A DNA stretch of 64,000 bases from Liopterus haemorrhoidalis. Lineage: Eukaryota > Arthropoda > Insecta > Coleoptera > Dytiscidae. A program made the position numbers and the translations under genes. Below the pieces are notes generated by a model that was not told the DNA's origin, ran no database searches, and saw nothing but the letters and a program-made list of their open reading frames with translations. This document shows positions 11,203-23,083 of the stretch, piece by piece (positions within the stretch are counted from its first letter, which is position 1; each line of letters opens with the position of its first letter). The stretch is from NCBI GenBank assembly GCA_963971575.1, contig OZ020618.1, positions 7,008,501 to 7,072,500 of the forward strand, read 5' to 3'.

Positions 11203-11970
11203 TCATCGCGTGTGGAAATTTTGGCTGAATTCTTTTTTCTGAACTCCATCAATTCGGACATCTGCTTCTGTCTGTACTGCAACATCTTCCTTCCGATAGA
11301 GACTGCGGAAACAATCTTTGTGGTGTGCCTTCAAATCCCAACTGAGGATGAATTATTACTAATTCTTGTCATGTTTAAGGCTACGTAATCTCTAAACGAG
11401 GAGATTGTGGTCACAGTACGAGGTGAGATGGGGGACCGGTGGTATCGCAGAACCCAGAACACTCCGGAACCCAGAGAACCAGGCCGGACAAGCTTTACAG
11501 GTCACCCGCACAGGTAGTGTGAAGAACAGGGGAATACTGCAACAAATGAATGCTTCCGGCCCAACTGGAAGGGCTGATAGGTAGGTTATGAGGACGACCG
11601 TTTCCTCTGGTCATATATTTACTCAGTTTCCACTTGGGGACAGCAAAAGCCTCCTTACTGGGCGCTGAAATTTGCGCCTTATACTCCTGAAACAAATACT
11701 ATACATTAAAAAAATAATAATAATTTATTTTATAAGGCGGTACTGGTTTTTGAAATGTGGAGTTGTCCTTAAATTAAATTAAAATGTTCCTTGTAGCCAT
11801 GAATAATATTAGTTCACATAACCGAGCTCCTACTGTAATTGAATGAATAACAATACTGAATTGATAAATCTTTAAACTTACCGAAAATTATCCTTCCTTT
11901 TGAAAACTGCATTGTAAGTTGGGTCCGAGCGTCCAATATGTTGGCGGAAACCGGCCGGACACTTATAGAA
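11203..11970 (-). CDS. Possible spliced gene of unknown function, partial
   Basis: I do not recognise this gene. Three minus-strand segments can be joined in one frame: 11970..11882 (acceptor TTATTTCCAG, donor GTAAGTTT), 11657..11499 (acceptor ending GCGCCCAG, weak donor GTAAAG) and 11341..11203 (acceptor CATCCTCAG, stop TGA). That gives 128 codons plus a stop, with no initiator found. The peptides look protein-like: YKCPAGFRQHIGRSDPTYNA, then FAVPKWKLSKYMTR, then WDLKAHHKDCFRSLYRKEDV. The region is clearly GC-richer than its flanks. Against the model: the best-looking acceptor of the middle exon (TTTGTTTCAG at 11687) gives an open 66-codon frame that does not join to the upstream exon in phase, and a plausible first exon ending at a GTGAGT donor near 12363 is closed by a stop. 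It could be a real small gene, a decayed gene or a noncoding transcript. Confidence 0.35.
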
Positions 11971-12699
11971 CTGGAAATAAATTATAAATTAAAAAAACAC
12001 ATATATTATATCCACGGTTTTACTAAATAAAAACAAAAATATATAAAATTTGTTGCAATAATTTTGTCCAATAATTTATTTATCTTTAAAATTTCCAAGT
12101 TAAAATTATTAACCAAACACCTGCGTTTATTGAGCTGAATATTACAATGTTAACTTTACTAATGACCGGAGTGTCTTATCTCTATAATCCTACAAGAATG
12201 TGCCACTTAATGACCTCGATTTATGCGACGCAAAAAATTAATAAAATATAACAAAGAAATATCATGAAAAATAGCCAAAAATGCTATAAAAAATCTAAAT
12301 TTTCAATATTAAGGCCCTAATATTTTTAAATAAATGAATACTCACCTATTTTTCTTTATTTCCGAAGCCAAGCAACAAGTAGACGCTCAAGGACTCCAAC
12401 ATTTTCCTAGAATTTCTCAATGATATACCTAATTTAAATTTTTATTTCAGTGCCCTTTTAAATTATTTATTTATCATCTTCATTTCAAAATTCACTATTT
12501 TTGCACTATTTTCCAATTACTTTTTGGAAAAATATTCACCGCAAAAAAATGCGTACTCCTTCGTTGGAAGCCACAACACAATGACGCCGTGACGTAACAA
12601 AATATTGCCGATGTGCGCAAGAACATAATTTCAGCGATTGGAATTTTTGAAATATCCAGGCCCAGCAATGTCTTATACACTTAATTTAAAAGAAAATTG

Positions 12700-14100
12700 A
12701 TAAAAAAATTTAACATAATTAACAAAGACAATTTTTATAAGGGCTATTTTAAATTTAATCACATGAAGATGATAAATAAATAAAGATTTGAATGGAGATT
12801 TTTCACAAAAGCGAACGCCTTGACTTAATTAAAACGGATGCTGTTTTAAACTGTATTCAGGGACTTAAGTAATATCTATACAGTTTGCCATAAGAGCCTT
12901 AACAGGATTGGAAATAATTAATATCTAGCTGTCGTGCCCGGCGTCTGTTCCTCCATTTACCTCTCCCTCTGCCGCCTATTCCCCTTGCATATCAACTGCT
13001 GTTATGATAATTAGGTAAAGACTTCATATCATTGATACATTTAGGGATTTATTTCCATATAATTTTAAACGTTTTCACTTAATTGTAATTGTTTAAAAGA
13101 ATTCGGGTAGCCAAACGTTAAATCGTCTGTACCTGCTACTTGACCGATGAGCAAGGGCATGGACGTAACTGAAATTCCTGCTTATGTCAAATAATTTGTG
13201 TAAAAATATTTATATAAATTACAGGTTCTGCTTAGCCGTTCGCAACCGCCTTGAAACTGTAGTTGCCTTTCTGTGTACGCTAAAAATGGACGTAATACTG
13301 ACCATATTAGAGTACGTTCATCTTAACTTCATCACAGGGTATCATAAATTACGTCACCGTTTCTGCGCGAGAAAACAGCTGACACATTCACTAACATTAG
13401 GGGTTTAAACAATTGTTGTGGAAACCAAACACACAAAATCATGTATTTCAAATAAATTTTTACTCATTTTAGTACACGGTATACCTTGAAACGTACGATA
13501 AATAAATAATAATAACGGAAATAAACAAACAACATCGCACAATACGCGTAGTCAAACACAAATCAAAGTAAGTGACGCCACTGAAATGTGTTAAGCTAGT
13601 TGTTGGTAATCACAGAATATCAGATATTGACACTCTGTTTGTAAATAAAACATTTCACTTTTATCTAGTGGTAACATTTAGGTAAAATTGACCAGTTTTG
13701 TGTAATTCTTTCCAGGGGATAATTTATTTTTAGTTTTCAATAAACTTAAAATCTATTTCTGTCACGTGTAACACTGTTTAAATACTGCTGTTCCATTGAG
13801 AATTTGTTCCCAGGGAGAGAGTGCGTTTCAAACATAACGTATGTTATTTATAGAATCGCACATGTTCCAGCCCTGTTTCGGGAACTACATCAGTGATCTA
13901 GGAATAATCCCGATTTTGACATAATTCACATTTTTATATTTGGAACGTTGCGTAATAATTATTTTTAAACCAAGATTTATGCATCCGAATTTGTAAAAAA
14001 ATATGTATTTAACGAAAAAATATATTAAAAATGTAAGTAGTGTTAAATTAAAACTCATTTTAGAACAACATAAACAAAAAAAACAAGATATATTTTTAAA
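12700..14100. other. Intergenic repeats, no gene
   Basis: The stretch 13174-13310 is closely repeated at 57140-57275 (shared CTGCTTATGTCAAATAATTT and ATGGACGTAATACTGACCAT). 13440-13600 reappears, split by an insertion, at 17955-18070 and 18759-18810. No exon-like structure seen. Confidence 0.5.
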
Positions 14101-14104
14101 TTAT

Positions 14105-14692
14105 AACTTATTTATTTATTTATTTATTTATTTATTGTTTGTAAGCGTTGTAAACGGGTCTAACTCAACACTCCAACGACGAAATTGGTACATAAATATT
14201 ACATATTGAAAGTTACATAACAATAATAATTAATAATCATAAAAATAACAGAATATTAAAATATATGATAATAATAAAAGATAATAAAGAATATAAAATT
14301 AACAGATATTAACAGATATAATAAATTGAAGGTTGCAAAATGAGTATAAAAGGTTGACAAAATTTTAAAAGTATATTAACAAATATTTGAATTTAAATTG
14401 ATGAAGTGTTTTTTGATAAATTTTTTGATAGATTTTATGTTGTATCAGAAAATGTCTACTTTAGCATCTGCACTTAATTTGTTTAGGGTTGATGACATTC
14501 TGATAACTGGAGCATTTTGGTTGGATTGCGTCCTGGCAAAGGATTGATAAATGAGATGTTTATTCCTAAGATCGCGACTTGGAACATTTAGATTAAACAT
14601 TGACAGCAATTGTGGACAATCGACTGAACCATTAAAAATTTTACTTGCTAAAACAACATCTGACAATGTTCTTTTGTCCGTTAATGTAATGT
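14105..14692 (-). pseudogene. 5'-truncated LINE, reverse transcriptase C-terminal end
   Basis: The minus-strand translation (14445-14690) reads LSDVVLASKIFNGSVDCPQL, NLNVPSRDLRNKHLIYQSFA and then RTQSNQNAPVIRM. This is the tail that follows the reverse-transcriptase domain in Jockey/CR1-type LINEs (R-x-L...LLxKxxNGxIDCPELL...NVPxRxLR...RTNYGQNSPxxRM). A 3' untranslated region follows, with a TTTATTTATTTAT-type tail (as seen on plus) at 14108-14136. It is dead: 5' truncated and without the catalytic domain. Confidence 0.7.
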
Positions 14693-14823
14693 TAATGTTA
14701 ACTTAGTTACATATTTTTATTTAAAATATTAAATATTAAAAAAATAATAATTTAATATATTAATCTCTATCATATTTATACTTATTTTGTGAAAATATTT
14801 CTTAAAATTAAAGGAACATAGAG

Positions 14824-15210
14824 CAGTGGTTCCCAACCGGGGGTGCCGGCACCCCCAGAGGTGCGGGAAAGTATTTTGAGGGGTGCGAGACGATTTATAG
14901 AAATTTACAAAATTTATATAAAAAATCTAGTTTATTTAAATTTTAAATAGTATAGATAAATAATAATAAAAAATTATTTTTCAATAAGTATATTTTCTTT
15001 CTAATTTTATTAAAGTTAAGAATTTGATCAATTTTAAAGAAATACTCATGCGATTTCCTTTTTTTTTGCTCTTCACTTTTTATTTAGATCAATTTGACAT
15101 ATAAATATGACTCTACTGAAAAAATCTGAACACATTTTTTAGGGGGGTGCGGGAGCTTATTTTCACATTCAAAGGGGTGTTCACCACAAAAAAAAGGTTG
15201 GGAACCACTG
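14824..15210. mobile_element. Non-autonomous hAT element (387 bp)
   Basis: Perfect 15-bp terminal inverted repeats (CAGTGGTTCCCAACC / GGTTGGGAACCACTG). Flanking 8-bp duplication ACATAGAG / GCATAGAG (7 of 8). The CAGTGGTTCCCAACC end is classic hAT. No transposase inside. Confidence 0.85.
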
Positions 15211-15227
15211 GCATAGAGGGTTGCCTC

Positions 15228-15389
15228 CAGTGGTGCACACAGATTTTTGGCTTGGGGGGTTCAATTATAGACATAATTTTTATAAAGAAATATTTTACAA
15301 ATACAATATATTTTAACATAGGTACACTTAAAATTTTGGTACGGGGGTGATCCGGACCCGTTGGACCCCCCCCCTTTTGTGCGTCAGTG
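15228..15389. mobile_element. Short hAT-like element (162 bp)
   Basis: Ends CAGTGGTGCACACA and the near-complement ending TTTGTGCGTCAGTG, with a perfect 8-bp duplication GTTGCCTC on both sides. It was inserted into the mariner terminal repeat. Confidence 0.7.
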
Positions 15390-15563
15390 GTTGCCTCTTA
15401 TATTTCAGAAATGCGCTGAAACTAGTACTGCCATCTGGCAACTGACGCTTCTATCGTAAAAGTTTGATATACTTATTTGACGGTATACGTACTCAAAACG
15501 TTTGACGTACGAGCGCTATTGGTGTTGTTTACAGTAACTTGAAAAAAATCATCTCGGCTAAAA

Positions 15564-16045
15564 ATGGAATTAAATCGTGAACATTTTCGAGCGATTATTT
15601 TTTACAACTTTCGACCTGGATTAACCCAACAACAGTGCAACGATTAACTTAATTCGACTTTCGGCGATGAAGGACTACTGTTTATCGATGATTTGCCGAC
15701 TTCAGTCGTGGTCTTAGTTCGCTTAAGGACGAATTTCGTAAAGGTCATCCAAAATCGGTTGTTGTTCCGGAAAACATTGATGCCGTTCGTGAACTGATAC
15801 TGCAAGTCATGTGACTTATCGTGAGATTGAGGTATTCTTGGGAATTAGTGGGACCAGCATACATTCACTATTGCATGAACATTTGACCGTTAAAAAGATT
15901 TGTTCGCGTTGGCTCCCACATAATTTGACAATCGCAGTGGAAAGCCTCAATCGGAGTGGATAAAGTGCTTCGAAAAATGATTCAAACGCATGCAAAATTG
16001 TTTTGATCTTCATGGAGAATATTTTGAAAAACAATAAAGCCACTT
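15564..16045 (+). pseudogene. Mariner transposase remnant
   Basis: It begins MELNREHFRAIIFYNFRPGL, the start of mariner (SETMAR-type) transposases with the first helix-turn-helix. Recognisable pieces then follow in shifted frames: STFGDEG, VVVPENIDAVRE, then VTYREIE and the SIHSLLHEHL region. It jumps near 15955 to the family's last codons (KCFEK...YFEKQ stop at about 16038). The catalytic DDD core is gone and frameshifts and stops are present, so it cannot be active. Confidence 0.75.
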
Positions 16046-16133
16046 TTGTTGGTAAATAATTGTTATTGATCTCAAATACCGAAACATAAAAGGCAACCCT
16101 CGTACGCAAAAATTTGTTTTGGGTAGTGGCATA

Positions 16134-17946
16134 CCAGAGCTAAGCAAATTACTTACAAAAAGTAATTAAGAAATAATTACTGCTAGGAAAAAAGTAATTC
16201 AATTACCAATTACTATTCAAATTGTAGTAAGTAATTTTAAATGCTTTTTCAACTACTTTATTTAAAAAATATATATATATACATTAATATATAAATAAAA
16301 AAAACAGATTATTATAATGTTAAATAAAAGATATAATTAAATAACATTTCTATTTCTCATTTTTAACAAGAAAAAACAAATACATTTAATACTTATAACA
16401 TTGTTAATTTATATTTTTATATCCTTTTACAGAGCGGTCATAATTTCTTGTCAGTTATGCAATAGTTGACAGAAACATTTTGTTATCAAATTTATTTCCA
16501 AGGACATGCACACATAGACGTAGATTCGATTTTTATATTGGGTTATGCATGTTCAATATTTCACTTACCTCTAAGAGCTAACCTCGATCAACATCGTCTT
16601 CCAATTACAATCTTAATAACAATAATATCAACAACAACAATAATAACGAAAAAACCATAATATATTTTAACAAAAACCATTTAATTATGAAATGAACACT
16701 ACTTTTTCTCTACATGCCAATGAGTTAACGAACAACATGAAGTTATCAATACAATATCGTTACTGATTGGTTCTTTGTTAAATTGGAATTTTTAGATATG
16801 AGATAGAATACAGTTTTGATATTTTTAAGCTCATTGTTTACTGTTATGTAACTCACAAGAAATTATGATCACACGGTATAATAATACCACCAATTGCTCA
16901 AACATTCAGCGTAATTATATTGTTGGTGTGACAACTGCAACTATTATAGTATCCTTATACTCTTCATTTATTGAAAAAAGATATGAAAACCTTCCAACCA
17001 AACTATTTAAAACAAATTTTCCAATTATATTTATAGTTCTAGTTATATTTATATTCATCATTTTCTATAATGTTTCCAAGTTTTACAGATAATAAAAACA
17101 GTTTTAAAGATATAATACTGGGTAAAAAAAATCCATAAATAGTATTTTTTCTTCAAGCGGATTATAATGCTAACATTACATTGTTCAATACATTCGGTAG
17201 AAATGATACATTTTTTTACTAGTAAAATAATGTGAACATTATTATACTAGTAAATAGTTCATATAGTTATCAACAGATGGCACTGATGGCTGCAGTCGCC
17301 ATAAACAAAACATCTGTCAATTTAATATGTTTCTAGCGTGGTTTGTAGTGAAATCAGAAATTAGTTACGTTATTAGTGAGTTACTTTATTATTATTCTGT
17401 GATCATTCTGTGATTAATTACAAAATACACAATATAATGATCAAAAATTAAAAAATGTCTCAACCAATTCAATGTACACCGCCGCAATTAGCAGCAATAG
17501 CATCTGAAACTATAAAGTTATAAGTATTTAGGTTGCAAATTTTTAATACCTACGCTTGAAGAAAAAATAGTATATGTCACTAGGAGTAGAACGCCTTTTT
17601 TGTGCTTCACTCAATATGCAAGCCTCGGCAGCAACATTTGAGCTCAGCACAAGAAAGAGCGCGTTCTACTCCTAGTAACATAATATACTATTTTTCACTT
17701 TACAAAAAATCAAGTGTTTTTGCAATCGTTTGTAAAACGTTTGCGTATTCTTCTAGGTACAATAATTCTGCCTCCTTAAAAGAATCTTTTAAATTTGAAG
17801 TATTTAAATTACTTAAAGTAATTTCAAATACTTAAAATAATTAAATTACCAAAATCAATTATTTTTCAAAATTTGAAAAGTAATTGAATACAATTACTTT
17901 TTTTACGTAATTAATTACAAAAGTATTTAATTATTGCCCAACTCTG
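16134..17946. mobile_element. hAT element with CAGAGTTGGGCAA-type ends
   Basis: The right end reads in reverse CAGAGTTGGGCAATAATTAA; the left end is CAGAGCTAAGCAAATTACTT. Both are followed by AGTAATTA-rich sequence, a known hAT terminal style. Flanks GTGGCATA / GTGGCATC match 7 of 8. Inside is about 1.5 kb of AT-rich sequence with no transposase, plus a palindromic insertion at 17557-17697. Confidence 0.65.
17557..17697. mobile_element. Palindromic MITE nested in the hAT element
   Basis: Inverted arms: GAAAAAATAGTATATGTCAC plus TAGGAGTAGAACGC at 17560-17592, and GCGTTCTACTCCTAGTAACA plus AATATACTATTTTTC at 17661-17695. Related arm sequence also occurs near 17140. Confidence 0.6.
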
Positions 17947-18074
17947 GTGGCATCATATATTTTTACTCATTTTAGTACACAGTATACCTTGAAACGGACG
18001 AGAAATAAATAATAATATCGGAAATAAACCAACATCACACAATACGCGTAATCAAAAACAAATCAAAGTATGTT

Positions 18075-18758
18075 AGTTAGTTAGTTAAAATTTTTGGCGC
18101 ACAGCAACAAAGGCTATTTGCGCCTAACACAGCCCATCTAAATGTCTAAGCTACATAATAAAAACAATAAATTAGATAATAAATAAATAAATAAAAACAT
18201 GAAATCAACATACTCAATAAAAGAAATCTTGCACGGACAAATACAAATAAATAAAATAAAAAGTCTGTTCGAAAAAATGAACAGACTCAGGATGATGGTA
18301 AGAGGCTGTAAAGGGGCCAATCACCATCGAATATCACAGTCAATATCTAGAACACATTAAAATAAGGTGCAAGACTTCACACATTAAACAGTAAGTTCGA
18401 TTCTCTCAGGAAGAGTATCAGCCTGTCCATGAGTACTCTGTCGTCACCTAAAGCAACTGTGTTTTGGCGCCCTTGGCAAAAAAAAGGTGGTCCTCACTTC
18501 CCAAAATCCAAGTGATGAGCATAAAAAAAGGTCCTCACCTCCCAAAATTCAAGTGATGAGCAAAAAAAAAAGTCCTCACCTTCGCAATGTGACGCCCTTT
18601 TCCTTAGTGCGCTAAGGGCCGTCGCCCCCTCCGCCCCCCCTTGCTGCGGCTCTGCATAGCACAGGCCTAACCTCTCCCTGACATCCTCGAACTGTACACA
18701 TTCAGTTAAAAGGACAAATCTGTGTTACACGTCTCACAGATAGGTGACTCTTCACCTC
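18075..18758 (-). mobile_element. Retroposed insertion with 14-bp target-site duplication
   Basis: AAATCAAAGTATGT flanks both sides (18061-18074 and 18759-18772) and interrupts a repeat that is continuous at 13560. On the minus strand the insert ends in an AACT-type simple tail (TAGTTAGTTAGTTA on plus), preceded by GGCGCAAATAGCC, which marks a non-LTR retroposon 3' end. A second copy of this tail is at 49463-49530. The insert also contains the ~40-bp GTCCTCAC minisatellite found in several hAT elements. No intact protein. Confidence 0.6.
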
Positions 18759-19080
18759 AAATCAAAGTATGTGACGCCACTGAAATGTGTAAACTAACTG
18801 TTGATAACGTAATGGACGAAATTTGGTTTATGCACATTGGAGCCGCTAACATCCGCCTGTGTGTTTCTTATGTTGAATGAAGTCTACCAACCCCCATCTC
18901 TGTTTCTTACAACAAATAATAAGAGAGATACAAGCCCGCTTAACACATATACTCTGTGGGTTGCATACTTCTGACGTTAGGACTGAACTAACCTGTGTAA
19001 AAATCTTCAATCTTCATAATTGTTCGCTGTTTTCTTGGACACTGTCGATAAAGCGTTAACCACGCTCACATGAACTCTTA

Positions 19081-19216
19081 GGGCCGGTTTCTGAAAGCCT
19101 AGTTAACTATAACCAAATAGTTAGAAAATGGTTGCTATGGTTACTTATGGGATTGTTATATTGTAACCGAGTTTAACCAAAAGATTAAACTCGGCTAAGC
19201 TTTCAGAAACCGGCCC
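19081..19216 (+). mobile_element. Palindromic MITE, copy 2
   Basis: Near-perfect terminal repeats GGGCCGGTTTCTGAAAGC / GCTTTCAGAAACCGGCCC with TTA/TAA at the borders. Same family as 2810-2922. Confidence 0.75.
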
Positions 19217-19219
19217 TAA

Positions 19220-20040
19220 ATCTGATCGTGATCATTTAAAAAAATAAAATAAAATAGGGTATCAAATCAAAACTATGAATATAAATGGATGAAAATTTTC
19301 TCTTAAGAGTCTAATGCAACTGTGGAGCCACCAGTGATTTAAAGAGTATTCTGCTTTTTAAAATTAATCCACATTTTTAACAAAACAAAGATCGAATTTA
19401 GATTTTTGCATTTAAAAATAACTTAAACCCTCTTTAATACGTCACTGTTCATATCAGATTTAAATCTAATTAAAAACAATACCAAATATGGTAACAATGT
19501 GTTTTTAACTTAAAGTTGTCTAGGTTAGGTTAAATCCTTTTTGTTAGGGCTTCAACAATCGATTGTAGAACTTATTGTCTAGCGCAAATAAGTACAAAGC
19601 GTTAATTTCCGACCTGTTTACAAAACGAGGTCAAACAGATTTTTTATTTCAATATCCGTTTTTGGGCAAGGAAAATAATTTGATTAGATAGTAGAATGAT
19701 TGAAAACAATAGGAATTTAAGAACATAAAAGAAAAATTTAAGGAATTTGGTTGTTAAATTTTCTAAAATATATTTACTAACGCATGGGTCGACAACAGGA
19801 TTTAAAAAGAACCAAAAAGGTGATTAAATCCATTTTTTTATTTCTGGAAGGCCATAGAAATGTTACACATATCGTGGGCTTACTGCGGAAAGTGAAAAGT
19901 CAAAATTTTATAATTTTGGGACTTTTTAAATCAATGTAGTTACCACATTTATGAGGAAAAATTTACCAGGTTGAGCTTTAAGTAATAAAGTAACTACAGA
20001 GTAACTAGAAAAAAGAAAAAAAAAAGAGATTTAGATGTGC
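19220..20040. other. AT-rich DNA, nothing recognised
   Basis: No open frame with protein-like content, no splice-flanked exon and no clear repeat ends. Confidence 0.4.
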
Positions 20041-20049
20041 AAGTGGGGA

Positions 20050-20560
20050 GAGAGAAAATGAGTTCTAGATAAAAGAGGAATAAAGAAAATATTTAGGGAA
20101 GGAAAGGAGATAATTGAAAATTTGTTAGAAGGATGTGGAGAAATAAGAAACATACCAGAAAAAAGAAGATACATTTTGAAGAAACGAAAAGATAAAAGAG
20201 TAAGAGCTTGTAGAATGTGTAGAGAAGGAAAGAAAACAATTGAAAATTTGTTAGAAGAATGTGGAGAAATAAGAAACAGACCAGAAACGAGAAGATAAAT
20301 TTTGAAGAAACAGGAAGATACAAGAGTAAGAATGTGTAGGAAAGTAAAGGAAACGTTTGAAAATTTGTTGGAAGAATGTGGAGAAATAAGAAACAGACCG
20401 GAAACGAGAAGATAAATATTGGGGGAAATCAGGAAGGGGCTATAAATGGATGAAAGAAGTGAAAAGAAAGGAAATTAAAAAATCAATCAACGACATTATT
20501 ATAAAAAGAAGGAGAATATTTTAAGCCGAAAAGCAAAAATTATAATTAAACTGAAATATA
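20050..20560 (+). pseudogene. LINE 3' end with triplicated zinc-knuckle segment
   Basis: The translation includes RACRMCREGKKTIENLLEEC, the C-terminal Cys-rich knuckle of R1-like LINE ORF2. The ~117-126-bp block around AAAATTTGTTAGAAG occurs three times (about 20116, 20242, 20359). Stops (TAA after ETRR) break the frame between units. The knuckle's usual His is Asn here. It ends in an AAAAAGAAGG-type tail. Confidence 0.55.
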
Positions 20561-20835
20561 TTAGTGTTTAACAACATAATAGAGAATTATTGCAACCTCT
20601 GTTCTACTGATCTTTTAATAAAGTTTTCCTTTATTTGACATGTGCGCATGCGCAGTTGATATATCCTTAATTTCTTTCTTTTATTAAAATACAGGCAACC
20701 TATATTTAATTTAAATAACGGCAAAGCATTTTTTATTTAAAGCACCTTAATTTTGACAGGTCTTCTGTCAATGTAACCTCAAAATTAAAAACGGAGTAAA
20801 TTCGAACAAAAAATTGGTGACTTTTCTTGTGAGTA

Positions 20836-21069
20836 ATGATGCAAGCTAAAGATAAAAAACGTTTACGATTTAAATACGAGGACGATGTTATTCTTCTCCG
20901 AGAAATTGTGTCACGAAACCCTTTTGCGAATGGTTGTGCCGTATGCGAGTATGCCGTATGGGAAAAAAATAGTCTGTTGCAGTTAACTCATATAAGAGTT
21001 GCAGTTAACTTCTATATTCATTACGATTTCGATCTATCAATTTGGCATATTTGTCAAAATAAAGTATGA
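20836..21069 (+). pseudogene. Myb/SANT-like N-terminal fragment
   Basis: It starts MMQAKDKKRLRFKYEDDVIL and continues LLREIVSRNPF. The pattern K-x-F-x-x-E-D-D-x-x-L-L-R-E-x-x-x-x-N-P-F is the first helix region of a Myb/SANT-like domain that is common in invertebrate single-exon and transposon-related genes. After about 33 residues the similarity stops (CAVCEYAVWEKN) and the frame ends at 21069. Either a truncated copy or a first exon whose continuation I could not find; a weak donor lies at the point of divergence (GAATG/GTTGTG). No Kozak-like A at -3 before the second Met. Confidence 0.4.
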
Positions 21070-21787
21070 AGCAAGAGCACCGTTGCAATAACACTCTTTA
21101 AAACATCATGAAAAATTTTAATACAGGATACTTTATTAGAGGTTTCTTTTAATAAAGTCAGCTTTTTTTCACTTTGCAATATCTCTCTAATATAACTATA
21201 AAATACTTTGTTATAAAAAATATCTATTCTAGTTAATTTTGTGTTTAATTTTTTATGTACAGCGATACATATTCGTCAGATTTTTTTGTGAGTACTGCCA
21301 TAAAGCGTACACGAGTAAACTATTATGTCAGCTAAATTTATTAATTTTTTAAAGGTGATGTATATCGACAGTGTTTATATGAACTAAATATATGTTATCC
21401 TTGCAAATTGTGGCTTTATGCCAAAGGTTTTTTAACTTTACTAACTACTGGATATTGAAAGCAATATTGTATTTCACTAAAAATAAATATCGCGAAAATT
21501 AAATTATAACTAATAAAATTCGTAACACATTAAAACGGACCAAGGACTAACAGTTTTCTAGTTTTAGTAATTATTAGTTGATATATCAAATTTTTGCTAC
21601 ACCTGAAATAAAGTCAGGCACTTTTAAAAAAACTTTCAGGTCTATAAATGGACCGAAAAATTGGTAAATAAATATTGACACAAAAGTAAAGTCCAGTCCG
21701 AACTTTTAGCGGAACTAGATTTTGAAATCTAGTAACGATTAAATCAGGATTTTGACATTTTTTTTTTTACATAAGTCTATTAAAATA

Positions 21788-22663
21788 TTGATGTGAAGTG
21801 TGAATTTTCACACATTTCAGGGTTTTGTATGTATTTCATTACTATAAATGATTTATTTCTTTTTGATACCTTAAAAACAAAAGACTGAATCACAACGTAT
21901 AATAGTATAATAAAATAACTGAACACTAGTGTGTTGTTCAAAACTCGGTCTTCGGCCGTTAATTTTTTTTTTTATTATATTTTTAATTTCAAAAAAAGAC
22001 ACGCACTATCTTAGCCATAAATACAAAAAATCCATAACTTTATTAGCCATAACATGATTAAGCCATGAATTAAAAAAAATATTTTGTCAAAAATACAAAA
22101 ACTGCAATATTTTTTAAAAACACTGTCGGATCAAAAATTCCTCTGGTACGTTTCCGCTTTAGATCAATGTACATTACCTGTATTTTTTCAGATTTTTAGT
22201 TCAACCTCTTTAGGTAAAAGGGTGCGGGACAAGAACTTTTTCAGCATATTTTTGGTTAAAATCGTGTTAAAAGAAATTAATTTCAAAAAACTATAAGAGC
22301 TTTATTTTGATACCACACAATAAATTTTTAAATCAACGACAAAAAAATTGTACAGTTTTCTGATTTAAAAAACTAATATTTGCTCCTTAATTTAAATCCT
22401 AAGAGCTTTCTTTTGATACCATACAATAATTTTTTTTTAACTATTTATTTTTTTATTAAATACATAATTTTTTATATTTATATCGGGATGTGTTTTTTTG
22501 AACTCTTCGTATTTTCCTTATATATGGGTCAAAGAGTTGTATAAGCATGCCAAATTTCAACTTTCTATGTTTAGCCATTTGGCTACATTTTCTACCTTAC
22601 AGTCAGATAGACAAATGAGTGACGTTATAAGGGTTTTTTGGTGGCCATACCTACAAAACCCTA
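21788..22663 (-). mobile_element. Family 1 element, diverged copy
   Basis: Outer ends match the family (TTGATGTGAAGTGTGAATTT ... CATACCTACAAAACCCTAAA). The interior keeps TTTTCAGATTTTTAGTTCAA and the GTTGTATAAGCATGCCAAAT block, but much else differs and the tRNA-like slot is not clear. Confidence 0.6.
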
Positions 22664-23083
22664 AAAATGTGCTTGTGGCAACATAAAAAAAATCCTTTTA
22701 GTCCCGCTTAATCCAAAGAAATAAATTTTAAATTTTCAGTGAACATTTGCCGATTTCAAAATATTTTATATAAAAATATAATTTTTTTTATGATGCTTAC
22801 AACTACATTAAGATCTTTATATATCGAAATCGATGGTTCTATAAGAGAAAAAAATATTTTTTTCGATACACAGAAACATTTTTCTTATAAAATGATCGCG
22901 GGGATCATTTGACAAAAATGACTAACGAGAACTTCGACATACAGAGAATTTTGATATTCGGAAGTTCAATATTTGGCCCTTTTAACCGAAAAAACTGGGT
23001 ACAACAAATAGTAGACAGGATATGAGAAAAATAAAAAAGCCTCGACTTGTGAAAAATTAAAAGCAAAAAAGAAATCAACTATA

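Larger units (their letters stand above)
14821..16102 (+). mobile_element. Mariner element, internally deleted and invaded by two hATs
   Basis: Ends GAGGGTTGCCTCTTAT (reassembled across two insertions) and ATAAAAGGCAACCCTC are inverted repeats flanked by TA. The body carries the start of a mariner transposase and, after a large deletion, its last codons. The left terminal repeat is split by hAT insertions at 14824-15210 and 15228-15389. Confidence 0.75.
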
